A stretch of 64,000 bases of DNA, taken from contig NZ_CP115669.1 of NCBI RefSeq assembly GCF_029203285.1, forward strand, positions 4,650,001 to 4,714,000, read 5' to 3'. A program made the position numbers and the translations under genes. Source of the stretch: Pseudomonas sp. PSE14 (GTDB lineage: Bacteria > Pseudomonadota > Gammaproteobacteria > Pseudomonadales > Pseudomonadaceae). Position 1 is the stretch's first letter, and the number at the start of each line of letters is the position of its first letter. The notes below the pieces were generated by a model. The model was given only the letters and a program-made list of their open reading frames with translations, was not told the DNA's origin and did not search any database. Shown here piece after piece: positions 55,543 to 64,000 of this stretch.

Positions 55543-56712
55543 ATGAATACCGCCGTCAACGTCAATGTCGTGCACGAATCCGAAGCCCAGCGCCAGCACG
55601 CCCGGGTCAAACTGCCCGCGCGCATCCGCTACATCGGTGCCAACCGTGAAGGCGTCGATGCCCGCCTGCTGGACATCTCCGCCGGGGGCTTCGCCTTCAC
55701 CGCGGGCAGCGCGCCGGTCCAGGTGGGCGACCTGCACAAGGGCAAGCTGCTGTTCCAGATCGACAGCATCAGCTTCTCCCTGGAAGTCGACTTCCAGGTG
55801 CGCTCCTTCGAGCCGGACAGCCGCCGCGTCGGCTGCGAATTCCAGCACCTGAAGCCGCGCGAGGTCGCCGCCCTGCGCTACCTGATCACCTCCTTCCTCG
55901 CCGGTGAAGTGATCAGCGTCGGCGACATGCTCAACACCCTGCAGCGCGAGAACTTCACCAAGGCCCGCAAGCACGGCATCGGCAGCGGCGGCATGGGCTT
56001 CTTCAGCCGCATCCGCGCGGTGACCCTGAGCACCGCCATCTTCGTGGTCGGCGTCGGCGCCTTCGCGGTGATCCTCAACAACATCTACAACCTGTACTTC
56101 GTCACCCACGCCGACTCGGGCGTGGTCAACGTCGCCAACCAGCAGATCACCATGCCGCGCGAAGGCACCGTGGAGAGCCTGGTGGAGGCTGGCGCCGACG
56201 TCGCCAAGGGCGCGCCGATCGCCACCTTCTCCGCCAACCTGCTGGACCTGCTCAAGGGCAACCTGACCGAAGAGCAGCTCAGCCCGAGCAACATCGAGAA
56301 GCTGTTCGGCCACCAGATGAAAGGCACCCTGACCAGCCCGTGCGACTGCCGCGTGGTCGAGCAGCGCGTGGCCAACGGCCAGTTCGCCAACAAGGGCGAC
56401 ATCATCTTCACCCTGACCCCGCGCGACAGCACCGCCACCGTCGAGGCCCGCTTCCCCTACCGCAACGCCGCCGAACTCTCGCCGGGCACCGCCGTGCACT
56501 TCCAGATCGCCGGTGACAGCGAAGTGCGTGGCGGCCGCATCGTCCGCACCGCGCCGGTGGACGGCGACCTCGCCTCGGAAATCCGTGTACAGATCCAGCC
56601 GGACCAGCCGCTGGACACCCTGCTCGCCGGTCGTCCGACCGAAGTCAGCATCGGCGGCCTGCCGGGCCGCACCCTGCTGAACAAGGCGATGGCCCTGGCC
56701 ACCGCACGCTAA
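55543..56712 (+). CDS. alg44: Alginate co-polymerase, c-di-GMP receptor Alg44
   Basis: A 389-residue protein. The N-terminal PilZ domain has RVKLPARIRYIG and LDISAGGFAF, the c-di-GMP-binding R-x3-R and D-x-S-x-x-G motifs. One membrane helix follows (about residues 165-185, TAIFVVGVGAFAVIL). The periplasmic part resembles membrane-fusion proteins (GVVNVANQQITMPREGTVESLVEAGADV). It starts 34 bp after alg8 and is needed for Alg8 activity. Confidence 0.97.
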   Translation: MNTAVNVNVVHESEAQRQHARVKLPARIRYIGANREGVDARLLDISAGGFAFTAGSAPVQVGDLHKGKLLFQIDSISFSLEVDFQVRSFEPDSRRVGCEFQHLKPREVAALRYLITSFLAGEVISVGDMLNTLQRENFTKARKHGIGSGGMGFFSRIRAVTLSTAIFVVGVGAFAVILNNIYNLYFVTHADSGVVNVANQQITMPREGTVESLVEAGADVAKGAPIATFSANLLDLLKGNLTEEQLSPSNIEKLFGHQMKGTLTSPCDCRVVEQRVANGQFANKGDIIFTLTPRDSTATVEARFPYRNAAELSPGTAVHFQIAGDSEVRGGRIVRTAPVDGDLASEIRVQIQPDQPLDTLLAGRPTEVSIGGLPGRTLLNKAMALATAR

Positions 56713-56725
56713 GAGGGAATACGCC

Positions 56726-58135
56726 ATGAACCGTCCCGTCGAAGCCCTTGCCCTGAAGATGGCCCCTAAGCTGGCCCTGGCACTGGCCATCGCCGTGGCC
56801 GCTGGCTGCGCCGGCCTGCCTGACCAGCGCCTGGCCCAGGAAGCCCTGGAACGTGGCGACATCGCCACCGCCCAGGCCAACTTCCAGGCCCTGGCGACCA
56901 TGGGTTACGCCGACGCACAGGTCGGACTGGCCGACATGCAAACCGCCACCGGCGACCCCGCCGAGCAGGCCCGCGCCGAGAAGCTCTACCGCGAAGCGGC
57001 CGAGACCTCCCCGCGCGCCCGTGCCCGCCTGGGCAAGTGGCTGGCGGCCAAGCCCGGCGGCACCGACGCCGAGCACCGCGAAGCCGAGCAACTGCTGACC
57101 CGCGCCTTCAACGAGGGCGAGGACAGCGCACTGGTGCCGCTGATCGTCCTCTACCTGCAATACCCGCAGGCCTGGCCGAACGTGAACCCGCAGCAGCGCA
57201 TCGACCAGTGGCGCGAACAGGGCCTGCCGCAGGCGGACCTGGCGCAGATCATCCTCTACCGCACCCAGGGCACCTACAACCAGCACCTGGGCGAGATCGA
57301 GCAGGTCTGCCAGCGCTGGCTGAGCCGCATGGACGTGTGCTGGATGGAACTGGCCACCGTGTACCAGATCCAGGGCAACAAGGATAAGCAGAACGCCCAT
57401 ATCGAAGCGCTCAAGACCACCTGGAAGGCCGGCCACGTGCCCTCCGAGCGCGTCGACTCGGTGGCTGGCGTGCTGGCCGACGAAAACCTCGGCACGCCTG
57501 ACCCGCAAGCCGCCCAGGCGCTGCTTACCGAAATCGCCCCGGCCTACCCCGCGGCCTGGGTGAGCCTGGCCAAGCTGCAGTACGACAACCCCGACCTGGG
57601 CGACCTGGACCAGATGCTCAGTTACCTGAAGAAAGCCCAGGACGCCGCCCAACCGCGCGCCGAGCTGCTGCTGGGCCGCCTCTACTACGACGGCAAGTGG
57701 GCCCCGCAGGAGCCGCAGAAGGCCGAACAGTACCTGCTCAAGGCCGCCGCCACCGAGCCCCAGGCGCATTACTACCTCGGCCAGATCTACCGCCGTGGCT
57801 ACCTGGGCAAGGTCTACCCGCAGAAAGCGGTGGACCACCTGCTGATCGCCGCGCGGGCCGGGCAGGCCAGCGCCGACATGGCGCTCGCGCAATTGTTTTC
57901 CCAAGGACGTGGCGTTCGGCCGAATTTGGTCAACGCTTACGTCTTCGGCGAGCTTGCAAAACGCCAGCAGGTCCCCACCGCAACTGACCTGATGGCGCTG
58001 ATCGAGCCGCAGATACAACCGGCCGACCGCACTGCGGCCCAGCAGTTGCTCAAGCGCGAGGAACAAACGCGCGGCGCCAACTGGCAAGCCACCGTCAGCC
58101 TTCTGCAGAACAACCAGGAACAAGAAAACCTATGA
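56726..58135 (+). CDS. algK: Alginate outer-membrane lipoprotein AlgK
   Basis: A 469-residue lipoprotein with lipobox AVAAGCAG near residue 30. The rest is Sel1/TPR-like helical repeats, e.g. [30 protein letters not shown] and [30 protein letters not shown]. It scaffolds the AlgE porin to the periplasmic complex. It begins 13 bp after alg44 and overlaps algE by 4 bp (ATGA). Confidence 0.97.
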   Translation: MNRPVEALALKMAPKLALALAIAVAAGCAGLPDQRLAQEALERGDIATAQANFQALATMGYADAQVGLADMQTATGDPAEQARAEKLYREAAETSPRARARLGKWLAAKPGGTDAEHREAEQLLTRAFNEGEDSALVPLIVLYLQYPQAWPNVNPQQRIDQWREQGLPQADLAQIILYRTQGTYNQHLGEIEQVCQRWLSRMDVCWMELATVYQIQGNKDKQNAHIEALKTTWKAGHVPSERVDSVAGVLADENLGTPDPQAAQALLTEIAPAYPAAWVSLAKLQYDNPDLGDLDQMLSYLKKAQDAAQPRAELLLGRLYYDGKWAPQEPQKAEQYLLKAAATEPQAHYYLGQIYRRGYLGKVYPQKAVDHLLIAARAGQASADMALAQLFSQGRGVRPNLVNAYVFGELAKRQQVPTATDLMALIEPQIQPADRTAAQQLLKREEQTRGANWQATVSLLQNNQEQENL

Positions 58136-59652
58136 AGCGCAACGTCCCGATGACCACCCCGCTGTTTCAACCGCGAGCTCTGGCTTCCGCTGTTCGCCGC
58201 GCACGCCTGTTCCCAGCCATGCTCGGCGCCGGCATCAGCCTCGCCGGCACCCTGTTCGGCAGTCTTGCTCTGGCGGCAGAGGAGCCGCCAAAGAACTACG
58301 GCCTTGACGTCAAGATCACCGCTGAATCCGAGGATGACCGCGACCTGGGCACCGCCCACGGCGGCGACCTCAACGGCCTGGGTATCGACCTGCGCCCCTG
58401 GGCCTTCGGCCAGTGGGGCGACTGGAGCGCCTACGTGATGGGTCAGGCGGTCGCCGCCACCGACACCATCCAGACCGACACCCTGCAGAACGACGACATC
58501 AACAACGACAGCACCCAGGGCAGCGACAACAAGCGCGAGCCGGACGACGCCTACCTGGCCCTGCGCGAGTTCTGGGTGGACTACGCCGGCCTCACCCAGT
58601 ACCCCGGCGAGCACCTGCGTTTCGGCCGCCAGCGCCTGCGCGAAGACAGCGGCATGTGGCAGGACACCAACATCGAGGCCCTGAACTGGACCTTCGACAC
58701 CACCCTGCTGCGTGCCCATGTCGGCGCCGCCCAGCGCTTCTCCGACTACCGCACCGACATCACCGACCTGGCGCCGGATGACAAGGACCGCACCCACGTC
58801 TTCGGCGACATCTCCACGCAGTGGATGCCCCAGCACTGGGTGGGCCTGCGCCTGCACCACTCCGATGACAGCGGCAGCCTGCCGGACCCGGGCGAGACCG
58901 TCGACTCCCTGGACAAGCGCTCCACCGGCGACCTGACCTGGGTCGGCATCGAAGCCAACGGCGACGGCTACAACTGGCGCTCGCAGATGCCCATCAACTA
59001 CTGGGCCAGCGCCACCTGGCTGACCGGTAACCGCGACCGCCTGACCACCGTCCCGGTGAACGGCGAGCGCATCGCCACCGGCAAGCAGAGTGGCGACGTG
59101 GATGCCTACGGCGCCGACCTCGGCCTGCGCTGGAACATCGACGAGCAGTGGCGCGTCGGCGGTGCCTACGCCCGTGGCAGCGGCGGTGGCAAGAACGGCG
59201 AAGACCAGTTCGAACAGACCGGCCTGGAAAGCAACCGCTCCAACTTCACCGGCACCCGCGCCCGCGCGCATCGCTTCGGCGAGGCCTTCCGGGGTGAGCT
59301 CTCGAACCTTGAGGCCGCCACCCTGTTCGGCTCCTGGCAACTGCGCGAGGACTACGACGCCAGCGTCATCTACAACAAGTTCCGGCGCGTGGACAGCGAC
59401 TCGGATATCGGCAACAGCGGCATCAGCGCCCCGCTGGTCAACGACTCCAAGGACATCGGCCAAGAGGTCGACCTGGTCATGACCAAGTACTTCAAGCAGG
59501 GCCTGCTGCCGGCATCGATGAGCCAGGCAATCGACGAACCGTCGGCGCTGGTGCGCTTCCGTGGCGGTGTGTTCAAGCCCGGCGACGCCTACGGCAGCCA
59601 CGTCGACTCGACCATGCACCACGCCTTCGTCGATGTGATCTGGCGCTTCTGA
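58132..59652 (+). CDS. algE: Alginate export outer-membrane porin AlgE
   Basis: A 506-residue protein with a signal peptide ending SLALAA-EE. The mature part is a beta-barrel with alternating residues, ending in an aromatic (VDVIWRF), as outer-membrane proteins do. DFTT-like and [20 protein letters not shown] strands match AlgE, an 18-stranded barrel with an arginine-rich pore that exports alginate. The N-terminal signal region is slightly longer than in P. aeruginosa; an internal Met7 could be the start. Confidence 0.96.
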   Translation: MKRNVPMTTPLFQPRALASAVRRARLFPAMLGAGISLAGTLFGSLALAAEEPPKNYGLDVKITAESEDDRDLGTAHGGDLNGLGIDLRPWAFGQWGDWSAYVMGQAVAATDTIQTDTLQNDDINNDSTQGSDNKREPDDAYLALREFWVDYAGLTQYPGEHLRFGRQRLREDSGMWQDTNIEALNWTFDTTLLRAHVGAAQRFSDYRTDITDLAPDDKDRTHVFGDISTQWMPQHWVGLRLHHSDDSGSLPDPGETVDSLDKRSTGDLTWVGIEANGDGYNWRSQMPINYWASATWLTGNRDRLTTVPVNGERIATGKQSGDVDAYGADLGLRWNIDEQWRVGGAYARGSGGGKNGEDQFEQTGLESNRSNFTGTRARAHRFGEAFRGELSNLEAATLFGSWQLREDYDASVIYNKFRRVDSDSDIGNSGISAPLVNDSKDIGQEVDLVMTKYFKQGLLPASMSQAIDEPSALVRFRGGVFKPGDAYGSHVDSTMHHAFVDVIWRF

Positions 59653-59712
59653 GGACTGCAGCAATGGCTGGTTTGTTGATGGCTCCCCACAGTGGCGGGA
59701 ATGACGCAAAAG

Positions 59713-59734
59713 CGCAGGCGGACGACCGCCTGCG
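59713..59734 (+). terminator. Intercistronic hairpin algE / algG
   Basis: CGCAGGCGG-ACGA-CCGCCTGCG, a perfect 9-bp stem in the 152-bp algE-algG spacer. No T-run follows, so it may stabilise the upstream mRNA end or reduce downstream expression. Confidence 0.65.
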
Positions 59735-59804
59735 GCTCGCCCGTCACGCCCGCAAGCAAGGGAGCCCGACAAACCATGCCAGCGCTCGCAAGGAGACAAC
59801 GGCC

Positions 59805-61490
59805 ATGAACCGCCATCCGTTACACGCCCTGCCGCTGACCGCGCTGCTGCTTGGCGGCCTGTTCAGCGCCACCGCGCCGGTGTGGGCCGCGCCGCCCGCG
59901 GACAAGGCCCACGCCAGCGCGAAGGTGGAAGCCTCCGCCCATGGCAAGAACGGCAATGCAAAAGCAAAAGACAGCAGTGCCGAAAAAGCCCCCGAAGCCC
60001 CCTCGGGCACCGAACCGGGCCAGACCAAGACGCTGAAGGAATCCGGCAGCTACACCGTGACTGCCGCGCCCAGCGAGCCGCTGCACATGGAACCGCCCAA
60101 GCTGCCTGACCTCTCCGGCTACACCGCCGAGGCCGTGCAGAAGAAGATCGACCGCAGCAAGCATGGCAAGGCCGTGGTGCAGCGCATGGTCCAGCAGCAG
60201 CCGCTGAAGGAATTCACCGGCGGCAAGAACCGCCTCGCCGAGTGGGTGAAGCGCCAACGCCAGATGCCCCAGGCGATCTTCATCGAAGGCGGCTACGTCA
60301 GCCTCGCCGACCTCGCCGCCAAGCTGCCGAAAACCGCGCTGGAAGAGGTCGAACCGGGCATCTACATTGCCCGCCTGCCGATCGTGGTGAACCAGGGCGC
60401 GACCCTGGAGATCGATGGCAAGGTCAAGGAACTGCGCCTGTCCCAGGACCGCGGCGCCTTCCTGGTCAACGACGGCAAGCTGTTCGTGCGCGACTCCAAG
60501 GTCACCGCCTGGAACGAGGCGAAGAAAGAGCCGGCCTGGTTCAAGAGCCCGAACGAATTCCGTCCGTTCCTGATTTCCTGGGGCGGCGCCGAGGCCTACC
60601 TGGTGAACAGCACCTTCACCAGCTTCGGCTACAACGCCTCCAAGGCCTACGGCATCTCCATCTCCCAGTACAGCCCAGGCATGGACAAGACCATGAAGCG
60701 CCCGCGCCCGAAAGGCTGGGTGATCGGCTCGACCTTCGTCGACGCCTGGTACGGCTTCTACTGCTACGAGGCGGACGACCTCGTGGTACGCGGCAACACC
60801 TACAAGGACAACGTCATCTACGGCATCGACCCGCACGACCGCTCGCGCCGCCTGGTCATCGCCGAGAACGTCGTCCATGGAACCAAGAAGAAGCACGGCA
60901 TCATCGTTTCCCGTGAGGTGAACGACAGCTGGATCTTCCACAACAAGACCTACGACAACCACCTCTCCGGGATCGTCCTGGACCGTAACTCCGAACGCAA
61001 CCTGGTGGCCTACAACGAGGTGTACCGCAACCACTCCGACGGCATCACCCTCTACGAGTCGAGCGACAACCTCATCTACGGCAACCAGGTGCTGGCCAAC
61101 CAGCGCCACGGCATCCGCATCCGCAACAGCGTGAACATCCGCCTGTACGAGAACCTGGCCGCCGGCAACCATCTGATGGGCGTTTACGGCCACATCAAGG
61201 ACCTGTCCGACACCGACCGCAACATCGACCTCGACCCCTTCGATACCAAGGTCTCGTTGATCGTGGTCGGCGGCAAGCTGGCCGGCAATGGCTCCGGCCC
61301 CCTGTCGGTGGACTCGCCGCTGTCGCTGGAGCTCTACAAGGTGGCCATGCTCGGCCCGACCAAATCCTCCGGGATCAGCTTCAACGGAGTGCTCGGCGAG
61401 AAGCAGGACCAGATCCTGGACCTGCTGGTGCGCCAGCAACGCGCCGTGCTGCTCGACCCCGTGGAAAGCCAGGCCGAATTGCAGAACTGA
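59805..61490 (+). CDS. algG: Mannuronan C5-epimerase AlgG
   Basis: A 561-residue periplasmic enzyme that converts mannuronate to guluronate in the polymer. ATG 59805 is preceded by AAGGAG. After the signal peptide (ends VWA-AP) comes a Lys/Ala/Glu-rich linker (residues about 30-70, KVEASAHGKNGNAKAKDSS) before the parallel beta-helix. The catalytic DPHD motif is in YGIDPHDRSRRLVIAENVVHG, followed by CASH repeats such as NEVYRNHSDGITLYESSDN. It is about 18 residues longer than in P. aeruginosa, in the linker. Confidence 0.97.
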   Translation: MNRHPLHALPLTALLLGGLFSATAPVWAAPPADKAHASAKVEASAHGKNGNAKAKDSSAEKAPEAPSGTEPGQTKTLKESGSYTVTAAPSEPLHMEPPKLPDLSGYTAEAVQKKIDRSKHGKAVVQRMVQQQPLKEFTGGKNRLAEWVKRQRQMPQAIFIEGGYVSLADLAAKLPKTALEEVEPGIYIARLPIVVNQGATLEIDGKVKELRLSQDRGAFLVNDGKLFVRDSKVTAWNEAKKEPAWFKSPNEFRPFLISWGGAEAYLVNSTFTSFGYNASKAYGISISQYSPGMDKTMKRPRPKGWVIGSTFVDAWYGFYCYEADDLVVRGNTYKDNVIYGIDPHDRSRRLVIAENVVHGTKKKHGIIVSREVNDSWIFHNKTYDNHLSGIVLDRNSERNLVAYNEVYRNHSDGITLYESSDNLIYGNQVLANQRHGIRIRNSVNIRLYENLAAGNHLMGVYGHIKDLSDTDRNIDLDPFDTKVSLIVVGGKLAGNGSGPLSVDSPLSLELYKVAMLGPTKSSGISFNGVLGEKQDQILDLLVRQQRAVLLDPVESQAELQN

Positions 61491-61499
61491 GGACCGACC

Positions 61500-62918
61500 A
61501 TGAAACGTATGACTTCCAACCTGTTGCGCCTGTCGGGCCTCACCGCCAGCCTGCTGCTCGCCCACCAGGCCCTGGCCGCCGACGCCTCGGCGCCGACCTA
61601 CACCGCCCAGCCGACCGCTGCGCTGTGCCCGAACGCGGCCAACGACGCGGCCTACAACACCAAGTACCTGGGCTTCTTCACCCACCTGGTGCCGGCCCAG
61701 GAAGACTGGCTGTTCCGTACCACCTACGACCTGCGCACCGACTTCGGCACCACGGCCGAAGGCTGGCGCGAGCTCAAGCAACTGCGCGACGAACTCAAGC
61801 GCAAGGGCATCGACCTGGTGGTGGTCTACCAGCCCACCCGCGGCCTGGTGAACCGCGAGAAGCTCAACCCGCAGGAGAAGGCCAGCTTCAACTACGAACT
61901 GGCCAAGCAGAACTACCTGGCGACCATCGCCCAGTTCCGCAAGGCCGGCATCTACACCCCGGACTTCTCCCCACTGTTCGACGAGAAGCAGGAGCACCCC
62001 TTCTACTTCAAGGGTGACCACCACTGGACGCCCTACGGCGCGATGCGCAGCGCAAAGATCGTGGCCGAGACACTGAAGGAAATCCCCGCCTACAAGGACG
62101 TGCCGAAGAAGGAATTCGAAAGCAAGCGCGTGGGCCTGCTGTCCAAGCTCGGCACCTTCCACAAGGCCGCCGCCCAGCTCTGCGGCAGCGGCTATGCGCC
62201 GCAGTACGTCGACCGCTTCGAGACCGAACCGGTAGGCGATTCGGGCGGCGGCGATCTGTTCGGTGAAGGCGGCGATGCCCAGGTCGCGCTGGTCGGCACC
62301 TCCAACAGCGGCCCGGCCTACAACTTCGCCGGCTTCCTGGAGGAGTACGCCAAGGTCGACATCCTCAACAACGCGGTCTCCGGCGGCGGCTTCGACAGCT
62401 CCCTGCTGGCGTACATGACCAGCAAGGAATTCCACGACAAGCCGCCGAAGATCCTCATCTGGGAATTCGCCACCCACTACGACATGGCGCAGAAGAGCTT
62501 CTACCGCCAGGCCATGCCGCTGGTGGACAACGGCTGCGCCAACGGCAAGCCGGCGTTGACCCGCAAGGTCAAGCTGCATCCGGGCAGCAACGAGGTGCTG
62601 GTCAACAGCGGCGCCATGCCGATCCGTTCGGGCAGCTACACCGCCGACGTCACCTACTCGGACCCCGGCGTGCACGAACTCAAGAACACCATCTGGTACA
62701 TGAACGGTCGGCGCGAACAGCTGAAGATCGAGCAGTCCAAGTCGGTGGACACCGGTGGACGCTACGTCTTCGAGCTGCGCAACGACGAAGACTGGTCGAA
62801 CCAGCAGTTCCTCTCCCTGGAAATCGAGGCGCCGGAAGACATGCCGGCGGGTCTGGAGGTCGAGGCCAAGCTCTGTCAGACCCCAACAGCCAAGTCGGCC
62901 GATGTGGCCGCCAACTAG
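61500..62918 (+). CDS. algX: Alginate O-acetyltransferase AlgX
   Basis: A 472-residue periplasmic protein. The signal peptide ends QALA-AD. The SGNH-like catalytic residues are visible: Asp173 and His175 in GDHHW, and the serine in [13 protein letters not shown]. The C-terminal part is a carbohydrate-binding module that contacts mannuronan. It adds acetyl groups to mannuronate after AlgI/AlgJ relay and is also part of the secretion complex. It lies 9 bp after algG. Confidence 0.97.
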   Translation: MKRMTSNLLRLSGLTASLLLAHQALAADASAPTYTAQPTAALCPNAANDAAYNTKYLGFFTHLVPAQEDWLFRTTYDLRTDFGTTAEGWRELKQLRDELKRKGIDLVVVYQPTRGLVNREKLNPQEKASFNYELAKQNYLATIAQFRKAGIYTPDFSPLFDEKQEHPFYFKGDHHWTPYGAMRSAKIVAETLKEIPAYKDVPKKEFESKRVGLLSKLGTFHKAAAQLCGSGYAPQYVDRFETEPVGDSGGGDLFGEGGDAQVALVGTSNSGPAYNFAGFLEEYAKVDILNNAVSGGGFDSSLLAYMTSKEFHDKPPKILIWEFATHYDMAQKSFYRQAMPLVDNGCANGKPALTRKVKLHPGSNEVLVNSGAMPIRSGSYTADVTYSDPGVHELKNTIWYMNGRREQLKIEQSKSVDTGGRYVFELRNDEDWSNQQFLSLEIEAPEDMPAGLEVEAKLCQTPTAKSADVAAN

Positions 62919-62938
62919 AGAGAGCGGGGACGAAAGCC

Positions 62939-64000
62939 ATGCCCAGCCTACGAAAGATCAAGACACCCATCGTGGCCCGAGTCGGCCTGACCGTCGCCGT
63001 GGTCGGCGCGTTGTTCGGCGGCCCCCTGTTTCCCAGGATCGGTCACGCCGCCGACCTCGTGCCGCCGCCGGGTTACTTCTCCGCCGTCGGTGAAAAAGGC
63101 AGCAAGAAGGATTCGGACAGCTGCCCGGCCATCCCCACGCCCTACACCGGCAGCCTGCAGTTCACCAGCAAGTACGAGGGCTCGGACTCCTCGCGCTCGA
63201 CACTCAATGCCGATGCGGAGAAGAAGTTCCGCACCCAGATCAAGGACATCACCGAGATGGAGCGCGGCACCGCCAAGCTCATCACCAAGTACATGCGCAG
63301 CGGCAACAAGGGCGACCTGGACTGCGCAATGAACTGGCTGGAAGCCTGGGCCGAGGCCGGCGCGCTGGAAAGCACCGACTTCAACCACACCGGCAAGTCC
63401 ATGCGCAAATGGGCCCTCGGCAGCCTGTCGTCGTCCTACATGCGCTTGAAGTTCTCCAGCAGCCGCCCGCTGTCGGCCTACGCCGAGCAGGCGAAAACCA
63501 TCGAGAGCTGGTTCAGCACCCTGGGCAGCCAGGTGGTGCGCGACTGGAGCGACCTGCCGCTCAAGCAGATCAACAACCACTCCTACTGGGCCGCCTGGTC
63601 GGTGATGTCCACCGCCGTGGTGACCAACCGCCGCGACCTGTTCGACTGGTCCGTGCAGGAATTCAAGGTCGCCGCCAACCAGGTGGACAACGACGGCTAC
63701 CTGCCCAACGAACTCAAGCGCAATCAGCGCGCCCTGTCGTACCACAACTACTCGCTGCCACCGCTGACCATGATCGCCGCCTTCGCCCAGGTGAATGGCG
63801 TCGACCTGCGCCAGGAGAACAACGGCGCCCTGCAACGCCTGGCCAACCGCGTGATGCAAGGCGTGGACGACCAGGACCAGTTCGATGAGAAGACTGGCAA
63901 GGACCAGGACATGGACGACCTGAAGGACAACAGCAAGTTCGCCTGGCTGGAACCCTACTGCGCACTCTACAGCTGCGCCCCGAAGACCCAGGACTGGAAG
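62939..64000 (+). CDS. algL: Poly-mannuronate lyase AlgL (cut by window end)
   Basis: At least 354 residues from ATG 62939 with no stop before the window edge, so the true 3' end is not seen. The signal peptide ends IGHA-AD. The lyase signature [11 protein letters not shown] carries the catalytic His, with the Arg/Tyr pair in [15 protein letters not shown]. Periplasmic AlgL degrades mislocalised alginate. It starts 20 bp after algX. A plain extra N-terminal basic segment ([10 protein letters not shown]) precedes the signal helix. Confidence 0.96.
   Translation, partial: MPSLRKIKTPIVARVGLTVAVVGALFGGPLFPRIGHAADLVPPPGYFSAVGEKGSKKDSDSCPAIPTPYTGSLQFTSKYEGSDSSRSTLNADAEKKFRTQIKDITEMERGTAKLITKYMRSGNKGDLDCAMNWLEAWAEAGALESTDFNHTGKSMRKWALGSLSSSYMRLKFSSSRPLSAYAEQAKTIESWFSTLGSQVVRDWSDLPLKQINNHSYWAAWSVMSTAVVTNRRDLFDWSVQEFKVAANQVDNDGYLPNELKRNQRALSYHNYSLPPLTMIAAFAQVNGVDLRQENNGALQRLANRVMQGVDDQDQFDEKTGKDQDMDDLKDNSKFAWLEPYCALYSCAPKTQDWK

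Noticed and set aside
59820-62675. A 951-codon minus-strand frame
   Set aside because: Antisense to algG and algX, with the same low-complexity composition and no ribosome site.

Overview
The window is chromosomal DNA from a high-GC Pseudomonas of the P. aeruginosa / P. nitroreducens / P. citronellolis type. Gene content and order match, from memory, P. aeruginosa PAO1 around the pcs-aap-rhlB-dau-nar-moa loci, followed by the alginate operon. GC content is high and almost every base is coding. Dispersed REP-like inverted repeats (TGTAGGAGCGAGCTTGCTCG and its mirror) sit between genes. I see no phage, transposase, CRISPR array, tRNA or rRNA.

Layout. 0.1-4.7 kb holds a DUF4344 metallopeptidase, two GST-fold proteins, a GIY-YIG protein, an NTF2-like protein and a divergent GlxA-type AraC regulator. 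4.7-10.0 kb (minus strand) holds phosphatidylcholine synthase and a complete general L-amino-acid ABC importer (aapJQMP). 10.5-17.5 kb (plus) holds a carboxylesterase, a cyclic-nucleotide-fold/GGDEF protein, an M19 dipeptidase, the RNA helicase RhlB and a chemoreceptor. 17.7-21.4 kb is the D-arginine catabolic dauBAR operon facing a periplasmic amino-acid binding protein; their two promoters share one architecture.

22-44 kb is an anaerobic-respiration block: moaA, a PpiC-type isomerase, the nitrate reductase operon narK1K2GHJI (minus), the divergent sensor-regulator pair narXL, a DGC zinc-binding protein, the O2-independent ubiquinone genes ubiTVU in one operon with moeA and moaB, a C69 dipeptidase, and moaCDE. 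Anr/Dnr and NarL-type sites are visible at narK1/narX and upstream of the DGC gene, and a NarL-like site lies upstream of moaB. Molybdenum cofactor, quinone and nitrate reductase therefore appear to be made under one control.

44-51.6 kb holds a PhoH/PIN ATPase, a three-gene operon (MFS importer, M20 amidohydrolase, histone-deacetylase-like amidohydrolase) with a divergent LysR gene, and yaaA. 51.6-52.6 kb is an AT-richer regulatory region without a confident gene. It carries two AlgR-type motifs, a good AlgU promoter candidate and a long structured leader. From 52.6 kb to the end lies the alginate operon algD-alg8-alg44-algK-algE-algG-algX-algL, with algL cut by the window edge.

No wholly new multi-gene system is evident. 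The best leads are an orphan terminator suggesting an sRNA at 21.6-21.83 kb, the paired dau promoters, the Anr/NarL-controlled DGC protein, a second REP-arm class with a 14-bp insert, the uncharacterised amidohydrolase operon, and the structured algD leader with GGA motifs.
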